A stretch of 64,000 nucleotides of DNA from assembly GCA_902728285.1 (NCBI GenBank), contig CACVBU010000635.1:186001-250000 (forward strand). Reading direction: 5' to 3'. The notes beneath the pieces are model-generated. The model saw only the letters and a list, made by a program, of their open reading frames with translations, did no database searches and was not told the DNA's origin. The stretch comes from Clytia hemisphaerica (taxonomy: Eukaryota > Cnidaria > Hydrozoa > Leptothecata > Clytiidae). A program made the translations under genes and the position numbers. Positions 22,166 to 32,892 of this stretch are shown one piece after another (the stretch's first letter is position 1; each line of letters opens with the position of its first letter).

Positions 22166-22815
22166 ATATTAGAAGCCATTAAATTCCTAAAATAAAATCT
22201 TTTTGAAAACAAGAAACTAAAAATGAAAACTGATTTAAGGTAGATTTTCACTCAGAAAGCTTTATGAAAACTTGAGCAAAAACTATACGATATGACAGAA
22301 TGTTGAAAAAGTTTACAAAGAAAAATCAATACAAAGTTTCTTTGGTTTGAAAAGTCTCTTGACCACTAAAGCAAAGAAAATGTTCAAGAACAAAGAAAGT
22401 ATGAATCAAACGATTCTCTCCTCGCTTCGACCGCATCTTGTTTTGTTTTGAAAACGTTGTTTGTTTAAGGAGCGCGGAATCAGAAAATATATCTTTATAG
22501 CCAGTACCCGACTTTAGCAAGCTTTTCCCTGTCCAGACGGCAGAAGGTGTGTTACTGGTATCAAGCACCGTTTCTACCAAAACGGACAGACAGAAGGGCG
22601 GTGGCGTAATACTGTACATGGGCGTAGTAGAATGGCGGTAAAAAAACCGCGCACTGGAAAAAGGAGGAGAAAGCGCACCGTTTTAAGAAAAATTTCCCTT
22701 GAGCAGGAAATTTTTAATTATTAGACACTTTTAAGTCAAAATTTTGAAATACTAGTCGGAGTTTTGACAAGCTGACGATGATTTTGCCTCTGCCTCTAGA
22801 AGACTTGAGAGGAGT
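22166..22815. other. Non-coding spacer
   Basis: A 97-codon minus-strand frame (22326-22619) has no recognisable domain and no supportive context. Nothing else seen. Confidence 0.35.
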
Positions 22816-23340
22816 CACTGGGCGAAATAATGTCTTTCAAATCGTCGGAAAGATGTAGGAATGTCACATTTCCACATCTTTCGACAGAGTTGAAAGTTGG
22901 TCTTTCAACAAAAATTGGAAAGATGTGCACCTTACCTTTCAACATCTTTCGACCAGATCATCTTCCCATCTTTCCAAAAAAGTTGAAAGACGACCTTCCG
23001 AACTTTCAAACAGGCTGGGAAAATGAAATTCCCAACTTCCTAATATGTTGAAATTTCATATTCTGACATCTTTCGACAGGTTTTAAAGAGTTGGTCTTTC
23101 AACAAGGATTGGGAAGTTGTGCACCTTACCTTCCAACATCTTTCGACAATCGTCTTCCCAACTTTCCAAAAAGTTGAAAGACCACATTCTCAAACTTTCC
23201 AACAGGCTTGAAAAATAAAATTCCTAACTTCCTAATATGTTGAAATTTCATATTCCGAAACTTTCTAAATACTTTGGGAAGATGATTTTTTGCTTTTTTC
23301 GAAATCTTTCATTACAAGTCTTCAAAAGTAAATGAGAGAT
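22816..23340. repeat. CACTG-ended subterminal palindrome cluster (left)
   Basis: Starts CACTGGGCGAAATAATGTCT and is followed by many alternating GAAAGATG / CATCTTTC and GTTGAAAG / CTTTCAAC motifs. These include two long related blocks (GTTGAAAGTTGGTCTTTCAA near 22890 and AGAGTTGGTCTTTCAAC near 23090). An inverted counterpart ends at 31547. Such dense subterminal repeats are typical of CACTA/EnSpm-type ends. Confidence 0.6.
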
Positions 23341-23512
23341 TTTTAAATAATTTGTGTTTATGTGCGGATAAATTTTTTCTGTGACACTAAAACGAACAAT
23401 TTATTATTTACAAAAGCATAGAAACAGAAAATTGAAACAAAATAGTACGGTAGTGGGAGTACTTTTTGCTAAAAAAGTAAGTAGTCTAAATAAATAATTC
23501 TGAATGACAAAT

Positions 23513-23767
23513 TACACGTTTTGTATAAGAACAATTTTATTAGAACACGAGGCTGAAATTTGGCCAAAACCTAAAAACAATTAAGAACAATCTGAGCCTC
23601 AGCTTTCAGAAATTATTAAAACACTAATTTCGACAGATTTTAACTGATTCTTAAGTAAAGAAACTAAGCGGCTAAGAACATCATAAGAAGAAGCCTGAAG
23701 ATTTAGAAAAATTAAGAACAGCCCAGCCTGAGCAAGAATTTACTGGTTCTTATAAAAAATGCGTGTA
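23513..23767. mobile_element. TACACG-family MITE with AAGAACA interior
   Basis: Ends TACACGTTTTGTATAAGAAC and (complement) TACACGCATTTTTTATAAGA are inverted. The interior has repeated TTAAGAACA/CCTGAGC motifs, as in the larger copy at 30121-31049. Confidence 0.75.
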
Positions 23768-26533
23768 ATTTCTATAACTAATCTCTTTTCAATAATATAA
23801 TAACTAATCTAAATTATAAGTTTTTTAGAATCTTAGTCCCTATCAAGGAATAGATTGGCCATAGGCTTCAAAGGACATTAAAGGATACATTGAAATTTCT
23901 ATTCCCGTAAGTGCGAAATCCTCGTTAAATACTTTGGGATGGCTTTCTACAATGGAGATCAATTCTACTAAATTATAGACATTTTTATAAGCATACTGCT
24001 AACAAGCATATCCAGACTGATCTCTTGGAAAAATTAAACATTGCCTATAAAGCATATGCTGAGCCTCAGTTAACAAAGTTTCAAATAATTTAATCTCCTA
24101 AATCACAAAAAAAACAAGCATAATGTGTAAATTGCAATTTAAATACCCTTATACATAAGTATAAAAAAATTGTGTGATCCCTTTGCGAGTTTGAGAGAGA
24201 GGCAAACTTTCAATGTTTGGGAACTGGAATTGATTACTCACATCGTCGTCAAAAAGGTTCAACTTATATACCGGTGTTTCAAAACTATTTGTAATATTTT
24301 TTGATAAGTAAAACAAGACTCTCGAATCCGAGTGGTAAGTCAAAATTCCTAGAAAAAAGTCAAAAAGTTTCTTGAATGGGCGGATGGTGGAACAAAATTA
24401 TGGGCGGTGGGGTTTAGGGAAGATTTGGGTGCCTGAGGGTATTAGCCGGTATTATAAATAAAAAACTAATGAAGTAAAAAATATGAAAAATATAAAAATA
24501 CTGTATAATAAATTAAAAAATTATGCAAATCACTCTAAAAGATGACACTATGAATATAAAGCTACTAGTATGCTAAATAAACTCTTTTGTGCTCAATTAT
24601 AGGGGAGGGTAGAAAAACCATAAAGTACAAGTCATTATTAAAAACTGATATAAGATGATTTTCCCAAAATGCCCTAGTCTGAATAAACGTCCCACCTACT
24701 TTGTAATGTAAAAAAAATTTGTGGACTCCGACATTTTGACAAAATGAATTCAGGGGTAAACCAAAGTCTCTCCATTTTTCAATTAAACATATTCAGGGAT
24801 ATTTTTGAATGCTTTTGAAGAATATTTTCAAACCTAAACACATTATCCAACGAAAAATTACACAGTAAAAAAGCATAAATCTGAACCAGACCGAAAATTT
24901 TTAAACTCCACCTTGTTATCAGACCCCCACTTTTATTAGATTTTGCAATATTTTATCATAATTTATAATATACTTGGGACCTAGAGTAGTCGAAAATGAA
25001 GGTTTTTAAGCCCTTTTCAGAAAAAATCATAAAATGGGAGGGGGTCTTATAAAATTATATTACGGTGATATTTTCCAAAAATATGACCCACAATCTCACT
25101 CCAGTCCTCAGTTTAGTTGTTCACTTATTAGACTGAGGTTATTGTGCTATACAACACGTGATGGTACAGTATTGTCAATCCCTTGAAGATGGTACAGATT
25201 GACTCTTACAATTAAGCATTAAAGAGTACAAGAATACCTTCTATCATTCAGCAACCAATTATTGCAATGAAAATATTACCAAGTTATTATTTTCGAAAAT
25301 GAAACGAACTACTCGAACTACCACATGAAGCATATAAATATCTTGATTGCATGGCAGCAACATACATTTTTGTTTTGCAGCATCGTTTTTCAAGTGCATT
25401 TCAAAATCAGCCAGTAACTGTCCTTACGTCATGACCCTAATAAAAAAAATAGAAATTGAATCAGTATTGAAATCCAGGCATACCAAACAGTGTATAACTA
25501 AAAGAGGTTTGTAAAATTGTTGATAAGTTATATTTACAGCTTTCAGTAGACTATAGTAGAAAGACCCTTTAGTAAGACAAATTATTCAGATTGTTTCTAT
25601 TTCTAAAGAGTTCTAAAAAAGGTTACAAAAACCTATTTTCAAAAATATTTTGAACTTAGGCCAAGACTTTGTGTACTGTAACAAAATTTTAGCTTCTTTT
25701 GATGTACAATGGAATAGTATCATCAATAGTCTTGTATTACTGGATTGTATTACAAAAAATACTTACCGTGTTGTATTTTGTTCCTTGTTCAATGGATAAA
25801 ATGAATCTATTTTCAATGAAATCCCCAAAACTTCAATGGCTCAATGTCAACACACATTCAATGTATCCTATAAACATGAAAGTTTTATGAAAATTTGACA
25901 CACTGTAAAGCTTGCCACCTCAGAGTTTAAAAAGTAATTTCCTTGTTCTACACATTTTTTATAAGCAATCAGGCTGCTAAGGCTTGAGGCCTCAAATTTG
26001 TCAATTTTTTCCACTATCTCGAAAAGTGACAGCTGTTTTAGATGATCTAACCATGGCAAACTATAGCCCTTTGACCCAATACACATAAATATGGTATAAT
26101 ATTAGGGGTATTCAAAGCAATTTTTTCAGAAAATGGACCAGAATGCTAGGTAACCCTAGGCCTGACCAGAAAATTGGAGTTGCTTATTAAAAAATGTGTA
26201 TTTAATCATGTCATCTTTTTCAGTTCCATAGAAAAAACAAAAACGTCAACATTTCTTTGTTTTTAGACTAAAAAACTATGTCTAAAAGGCCTACCTTCAG
26301 CTATGTTATCATTTGATATTCCACGTTGAGTTTAATTTAACATCATTTTTTACTTCAACCATGTTATGACAAAATCTTCATTAATTCTAACAGGAAAGTC
26401 AGAATAAGAATTTTCCAAAATAAAATGATCTGACAGCTTGCATTCCAACCAACCAACTTTGATTTTATCTCCTGAAAATGGAAAGACAACTAGTTAAAAC
26501 AATTTAAGTGACCGGCTTTGGTCCAGGGGGATC
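23768..26533. other. AT-rich non-coding region
   Basis: No gene that I can support. At 24915-25060 there is a weak inverted pair (ATCAGACCCCCACTTTTATT against AAAATGGGAGGGGGTCTTAT) that may be a small eroded MITE. Otherwise nothing. Confidence 0.4.
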
Positions 26534-26990
26534 AAGCAGTTAGTACAAGACATCATATCAGTTGGTACCTGGTGGTGTGTTATGTGAATTTGATTTCCTT
26601 ACAAAAATCTTAAAATCGGTTTGCGGGTTGTCAGAGAAATTTATTATCTAAAATATTTCCTAAAATGTTGTAATCTCCTATTGAAAGATGAAAAAATTCA
26701 AAGGTTCTAAAGGGACCAGATATTATTTTATCTGATTATATTCTTTTTATCTGTCACTGTATCAATCGAAAACCTACTTTCAAGGGTAGTACTAAGTGTA
26801 TACCGTGATTGGTCGCGCGCATATACCGAGCAGGAATATGTATATAGTTTTCATTTTAGTTTGTATCTTTGAAAGACCACGTCGGATTTAGGCAGGGTTG
26901 TCGGATTTAGGACCACTCACGGTATGTGTGATGATGTTGCCAGCTTCTTACGAAAAGGAATTTAAATGACATGTCTTGTACTAGCTGCTT
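26534..26990. mobile_element. Candidate MITE with 20-bp inverted ends
   Basis: AAGCAGTTAGTACAAGACAT at 26534 pairs with the complement AAGCAGCTAGTACAAGACAT ending at 26990 (one mismatch). The interior is non-coding and no target duplication is evident. Confidence 0.45.
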
Positions 26991-27477
26991 TACTTGGTTG
27001 ATTATCAAGAAGAATTCCTATATACATAACACATTATAATAGATAAAAAATTGGTATTAAAACGTCCTTGGTGGAAAACTTTTGAAAAGGAGGCTTTCAC
27101 CTAGGGGGTGGGGCACTGATCTAGACAGCCGACAGGGATGTGCGGTTGGAGTTTGAAAAGTGGACCCTATGTCAGATATGAATTTTCGGCAAAATTGGGA
27201 CTCTGTCAGAACGAAAAATTGAAAATTTTTCCCATTTTCACCCTGAAAAGTGGCAAAAATTAATAAAAGTTAGATGAAAAATTAAAAGATTTTCTGATTT
27301 CCACCCTGAAGATTGTCCAAAATAATCAAAAATCTAAATTTTTGGGAACCTGTCATATACCGTGAGATTGGATTGGGCAACTTGCATCAGTGGAGGCTAA
27401 CATGCATAGCTCTCGAATGATTGACCTGGCTGGTTGTTCATTAAAATACAACATTAAATCAAAACAAAAAGGGTATA

Positions 27478-28508
27478 GACAAAACGCTGAACGGCGGAAC
27501 GACGGAATGCCGGAACCGGAATAGCTGTTCCGGCCGGAATAGCTATTCCGCGGAATAATGATTTTTTTTTTATATTTTGTATTCCGCGGAATATGATTAT
27601 ATATTTTTTTCCATCTGGGCCAAGTCAAGCTAACGAAGGTATGACATCGCTGAAAAATTTCATTAGAGCACAGCTAGATGTTGGTCCAGTGGTTAAATGC
27701 GTTTGTATCACGCACTAGGGATCCCCAGATCGAAGCGGGTCAAAGTCACCTTTAAAATTTTTATCCAGGTTTTGATGTTTCATGTTTTTTTGGGTGCAGA
27801 TTCTGAAAAAATAGGTCTGAAGTCCTGAAAAGTTGACGGATGGGCGCTAAGAGACCGTAAAGGACCCGTACGGGACGGTGAATAACCCATTCCCCTAGCG
27901 CCGGACTGGGTTGGTCTCACGACTTGAAACTTTCTGGAGACGTCAAGCATATCGAAGGGGGGGGGAGCATGCCAAATTTCATCACTCCACTGTTACCGGA
28001 CGCCGGGCTACGGGCCGCGCAAGGTACGCTGCAGGACGTCCCCGTACGGACGATTGCCGGGTCGTACGGCGTTTTTAGCCGGTCAAATTTTCCGTGAGGT
28101 ATAATTAATCTAGTTCTATCTTATTTATATCTAAGGGAAACACTCAAACATAAAATCCCAAACAACACCCCGGGAAAGGTGTATTAGAATGACTTCACAA
28201 GCGAGTGCACGAGTGCATTCCTTTATATACGAAAAAACAGCCAATGAGGTAGCCAATTGCTGATTATAGGTGATTATGGGTGATTATGGGTGGTAATGGG
28301 TGATTATGGATGATTATGTACATAGATATACCCTCAGGGGTGATAAAAGAGAAAGATTATTATTATAATAAAAAATCATATTCCGCGGAATAGCTAATAC
28401 AAAAAATAAAAAAAATTAAAAAAAATCATATTCCGCGGAATAGCTATTCCGGCCGGAACACCTATTCCGGTTCCGGCATTCCGGCATTCCGCCGTTCTGC
28501 GTTTTGTC
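27478..28508. mobile_element. 1.03-kb element with ~85-bp CGGAAT-rich inverted ends
   Basis: GACAAAACGCTGAACGGCGG at 27478 matches the complement GACAAAACGCAGAACGGCGG at 28508. The inverted arms continue through repeated CCGGAAT/ATTCCGG and ATTCCGCGGAAT palindromes for about 85 bp. The interior has a GC-rich core (27830-28085, e.g. CCCCGTACGGACGATTGCCG) in otherwise AT-rich DNA. It also has an 11-bp minisatellite GGTGATTATGG at 28267-28318. No protein is recognised. Confidence 0.8.
27676..27750 (+). mobile_element. Possible tRNA-derived (SINE-like) segment
   Basis: The A-box-like TGGTCCAGTGG at 27679 is followed by an anticodon-arm-like stem (TGCG…CGCA) and a degenerate B box, AGATCGAAGCG. 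Spacing is tRNA-like but the T arm pairs poorly. It lies inside the 1-kb TIR element. Confidence 0.4.
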
Positions 28509-28695
28509 TCCACCCAAACAAAAATGGTAGAGTACAACTACTAGCAGAGCTGTGTAGTTCATTTGTTTTGAAATTTTTCTGATTAATTGGCCAGCCGTCT
28601 GATGGCTATGGAGCCTAAAAATGGGACCCTGTTACCAGACCAGCAGCGAAACATACCCAATTTTGCCTAAGTGCCTTCCCCTGGAGGCTAATACC

Positions 28696-29475
28696 CAGAC
28701 AGTATAGACCTAACTCTTCATACAAAAATTACGGGAAACGCGTGTTTGGACTTTGTACCCTATGCTGCACTCAAGCACTTGGACCAAAATCCCGCAAAGG
28801 CAGGACAAAAATCAGTTTTTTGAAGTTTGCAAAAAAACGCCACATAGAAGATCTTTCAAATTCAGTATGTGAATAGAGCAGTAAAAAATACAACTTTTCT
28901 ATTTTTCCTTTTTTTTGCAAAAGTTCTAGTAATGAAAATAAAGGGATAATGATAATTGAATACTATCCATTGATGATCCGCGGCACTATCGTAAAGCTAG
29001 AATCGCTTCGCGTACTCTTCGCTTGAGAAAATGATTGACAGATTGAAGTTTTTCATCCCGCGGTGCGCGCCGCGCGGGAGCTCGGGCGCTCTGCGAGAGT
29101 TCTCGGCTCAATCCTCGGACCGCGCTAAAATGGTAGACTGAGCTGTGATAGATCATTTCGATGGAAGTTGTTGGAATGTTTACAAGGCTCTTGACAGAAA
29201 ATCGTTTGTTTTATTGTCAATGATGACAGTGCGGTTATTAATTTTGTTTGATCTGACAAATTGATGTTTGTAAGTGCACTTTATAGTTTTGATTCCCATT
29301 GAAGAATCATATTCTGGTTTTCATGTTATTAGATGGTGTTTTAGAGCTTTAGGTCTACACTGCCAGAAGTTTCTCAAAAGTAAATTGTTGTGGGAAATCC
29401 ACATCGTCCACTGGGGGTTAACAGACTATAACTGGAACTGCCCATAGCTTTGAAAAGCTGTGGTGTAGCCATGTC
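28696..29475. other. Non-coding spacer with a GC-rich patch
   Basis: 29055-29130 is unusually GC-rich (CCCGCGGTGCGCGCCGCGCG). No gene or tRNA fits. Confidence 0.4.
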
Positions 29476-29568
29476 TATGTGTCTGTATAGTCATACAGAC
29501 ACATACCACACTTCAATCATACTTTTTGTGTCCAGACTGGGACACAAAAAGTATGATTGAAGTGTGGT
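29476..29568. repeat. Two adjacent hairpins, one with perfect 29-bp arms
   Basis: Hairpin 1: TATGTGTCTGTAT (29476-29488), spacer AGTC, ATACAGACACATA (29493-29505). Hairpin 2: arms 29505-29533 and 29540-29568 are perfect complements (ACCACACTTCAATCATACTT…) around a 6-nt loop, AGACTG. It could be a pre-miRNA-like RNA or a tiny palindromic insertion. Transcription cannot be judged here. Confidence 0.85.
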
Positions 29569-30064
29569 TGATAATTAGAAATATATAATATAAAAAGGAG
29601 CTCACCTTAGCATCTTTTGATTCTCATTTCATATCTTTAGAATAAAGTTTCCATTTGCACTGCATTTTGGCTTTGCTTTGGTTTGCTGTCTTCCTCATCA
29701 CACATACACACACTGCATTCCACTCCACAGACAGCTTCCAGTTTCAAAATTGCAAATAGAAATTTTGCCGGCAATCATAAATCATAACATTCGAAAATAA
29801 TCTAAGTTTTTTTTCCGGGGGTTTGCAAAAATACTTCCAATGATGTGGATATTATATTTACAGTATTTAACCATAAACTGTGTATGTAATACACTTAGAA
29901 CTATTTCATTTTACAAGAAATTTAGATATTTTAGTATCTTCTTGTGTTTTAAACGTCAAAAATTATGCTTCAAATAGTCTTTTTACCTTTTTGATCCCCG
30001 GTAATCATCAGTGCGGACTTTGGTTCGTAAACGTTTTGGCGCGTCCTTCTTTCAGCAACATGGA

Positions 30065-31547
30065 AAAACCGAGAAGTTCATCTTTCAAGTTGAAAGACGT
30101 CGAAATACGAGCGTCGATATTTTTGCTTTTTTTATAAGAAGAACCAGAAAATTTTGGCTCAGGCTGGGCTGTCTGGACTGTTCTTAATTTTCGAGGTTTT
30201 TACAGAAGCAGCCACCGACCTAAAATTTGCAAATATCTGTTCTGATTTGCCAGCTGGAAGGATTTCCACGAAATTAAGAACAGTTCCTCGTTTTCCAGGC
30301 GAGAAATTTTTACTTCAGAACAGTTATATTTTTCCAGCTAGGAGGTAAAAAAACTTTCAGAACAGATACGAAATTACCAGGCGATTGATTTTACGCGAGT
30401 TAACTGTTCTTATCTACCAGGGCTGACAAAATCTTATAAGAACAGATCGCTAAATTCCAGCTTGACATTGAAGGACTTTTAAGAACAGAAACTTAATTTC
30501 CAGCTAACAGTTCGAACAGATCCACAATTTCCAGATGTTTTGTAGAACAGATGGAGAATTTTCAGCTGCCACTCCAGGCAACCACATTCAGGACTTTTTT
30601 AAAATTCCCTTAGAACAGATAGGAAATTCTTAGACACGTTATTTATAAATATAAGATATCAGACTATTTTTTCATAAGAACAGATCATATTTTTCCAGCT
30701 GGTCCCAATCTTCAGTAGAACAGATCATACTTTTCCAGCTGGTCCCAATCTTCAGTAGAACAGACCATATTTTTCCAGCTGGTCCCAATCTTCAGTAGAA
30801 CAGACCACTTTTTTCCAGCAGACTTTTTTCTTTAGTTCGGTAAGAACAGACCGCCATATCCAGCTGGAACGTGCCTTCAGAACAGATATTTTGAAGTCCT
30901 CCTTCGGTGGATGCTTTCGTTTTTAGGCTTAAATGTTCTTACGATTAGTTTTTTTCCTTCAGAAATTAAAATGGCTTAAAATCTATTAAAACCCATTAAA
31001 ATCAGCAAACTCGTGTTCTTTTAAAATTGTTCCTATAAAAAAGCGTGTATTTAAAAAATATTAAACATTAAACATTAAACGTAAAAGTGTAAAAGTTCGC
31101 CTTTCGAAAAGTTGGAAGACGTCGATATACGAGTTTTAGACATCTTTTTGAAAAATTGAAAGTTCAAATTTCGAAACTTTTGAAATACAGAGAAGTTCAT
31201 CTTTCGAAAAGTTGAAAGACGTCGATAAAAGACTTTTCGACATCTTTTTGAAAAATTGAAAGTTCATATTTCAAAACTTTTGAAATACAGAGAAGTTCGT
31301 CTTTCGAAAAATAGAAAGTTGTTGGAAGATGAATTTTCAACAAAATTCAACAAACTTGTAAGTTCGTCTTTCCAAATCTTGGAAAAATAGAGAAGTTCAT
31401 CTTCCTAAAGTCGAAAGACATCGAAAGATGAGCTTCCAATATCTTTCAACAAATTTGAAATTTCATCTTTCGAAAATTTTGGAAATTTGTTGAAAGTTGA
31501 TCTTCTCAACATCTTTCGAAAATGGAAAGACAAGATTTCGCCCAGTG
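30065..31547. repeat. CACTG-ended palindrome cluster (right), split by a MITE
   Basis: 30065-30118 and 31085-31547 carry repeated GAGAAGTTCATCTTTC, GTTGAAAGACGTCGA and CGACATCTTTTTGAAAAATT motifs. They finish in CATCTTTCG…ATTTCGCCCAGTG at 31547, the inverted form of the start at 22816. A TACACGC-family MITE (30121-31049) sits inside. Confidence 0.6.
30121..31049. mobile_element. Large TACACGC-family MITE with AGAACAGA/TTCCAGCT array
   Basis: Ends GCTTTTTTTATAAGAAG and (complement) TACACGCTTTTTTATAGGAA. The interior holds some fifteen pairs of AGAACAGA followed 6-12 bases later by TTYCCAGCT or a close variant. Four of them (30679-30817) are a 40-bp tandem repeat containing CCAGCTGGTCCCAATCTTCA. 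No ORF. Confidence 0.7.
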
Positions 31548-31583
31548 CAAGAGCAGTTAGTCGACTAAACAATATTGTTGGAC

Positions 31584-32475
31584 TTATGTGAATCCCTCTT
31601 CCAACGTCTTCGGGGCTTCGGTGACGTCACAGTTAATCTCTGGCCCAGCGATCAGCCCACTCGAGAGACTCTTCAATTCAGGCTCTGTTTTTTCGAACGG
31701 TTCGTGGTTGTCAAACCAATTCTTCACGGTAGCAAAATCTTTATCGTCACGCTTCATTATGCTCAACGAAAGATTGACATGTTACTCGCTTGTTTTACGG
31801 CATGCACCGGTAAGGGCTGACATAGCGTTGTGGATAACGGCAGATCTGTGGATGCTTCTGATCCGAAATTGACTCGGCGATTCCCCTCCCACAAGTGAGC
31901 CCTCCGTTGCTTTTGATGGATCGCATCATTACCTGCTCGATGATCAAATCCGACCATAAACCAGCCCAAAATTTATCGCTTCGTCTCACAGTGTGGTAAC
32001 CATTTGAAAACTGCTTGTAAACCCAAATGTGAGTTGTCTTGAGCTCAAGCATATTTTAGAGGTGTAGCCTTGTGATCTTAGCGTAATGGATGTGAGCGGT
32101 TGCTGCAAACAGGTTTATCATCCGAGAAAGGGTGAAAAGGTAAAGGTTCCAATCTCCTGTCCTTTCTGATCTAATGAAATCCTTGACAACTTTCATGTAA
32201 TCCAGATATTGCAACCATAATTTCGCGGTACGTGAGCATGTTTTCAGATCATCTTTGTAATTTTCCATAAGTTTCGACAGTGTTGGATATCTGCTCATGG
32301 CCAAATCAATGGTGGGATCAACAGCATTGGCAATCACGTTCAGATCGGTTGATGATGTTTTCTACAGCCTCATCATCAGAACCAACAAGTGTTGACATCA
32401 ATTTTCAAACAAGAGCTGATTCAACTAGAAAATGTGCCCTCAGGGCTCTGGCAATGGCTTTACTACTCATGATGT
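31584..32475 (-). pseudogene. Decayed copy of an uncharacterised invertebrate multicopy protein
   Basis: Read from 32475 downward: SKAIARALRAHFLVESALV, then YMKVVKDFIRSERTGDWNLY, LFAATAHIHYAKI, RRSDKFWAGLWSDLIIEQV, MRSIKSNGGLTCGRG and finally FATVKNWFDNHEPFE. I recall this series of blocks (…RAERTG.W…HYAK…FWAGLS.DLVIEQVLMR…GGLT.GRG…) from many predicted proteins of cnidarians and molluscs with no assigned function; the copy number suggests a mobile-element origin. Here the frame has a stop after the first block, a TAA at about 32053-32055, another stop near 31797 and at least one frameshift, so it is dead. It lies just downstream of the last visible exon of PAN-FReD copy A. Confidence 0.65.
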
Positions 32476-32892
32476 GTAAAGGATGGGGCATATTATTGAT
32501 ATTTAAGACACTGCAATGTCTTCTAAAAGAGGAAATAAAGCAATGCAATGTCTTTGTCAAAAATCAAAACCAATCCAATAATTTTTCAGTCTGGCAAGGT
32601 CTGGTCGATCTTCATATTTTCAAAGAAAATCGAGGTATTTTCAAACAATTTGCGCTTCTAACGGTACCAAGAAACCTAGTGCGGAAATTTTTTCAAGGTC
32701 AAATCCTATTTCAGCCAGACTATTATTGACAATACAATAGTAATAACTTGCACGCATTACGAATCAAGATGAAAAGGATTGTGGGATTGAATTTCGGTCA
32801 AATGTTAAAAGTAATAATTATGACGTATGCATAGCGGTGTGCTATTCACGAATATTTTTCCCCGATGAAATTTTTCGCCGATAAAATAATAC

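Larger units (their letters stand above)
27090..28695. mobile_element. Decayed CCGGGGG-type MITE split by a 1-kb TIR element
   Basis: 27090-27350 (GGGGGTGGGGCACTG, GACAGGGATGTGCGG, GTGGACCCTATGTCAG) and 28600-28695 (TGGGACCCTGTTACCAGACC, GTGCCTTCCCCTGG) look like the two ends of the family seen at 9976-10275. They are separated by the element at 27478-28508. Moderate support only. Confidence 0.4.

Noticed and set aside
32280-32729. 149-codon plus-strand frame
   Set aside because: Antisense to the decayed invertebrate protein copy at 31584-32475; its content is explained by the other strand.
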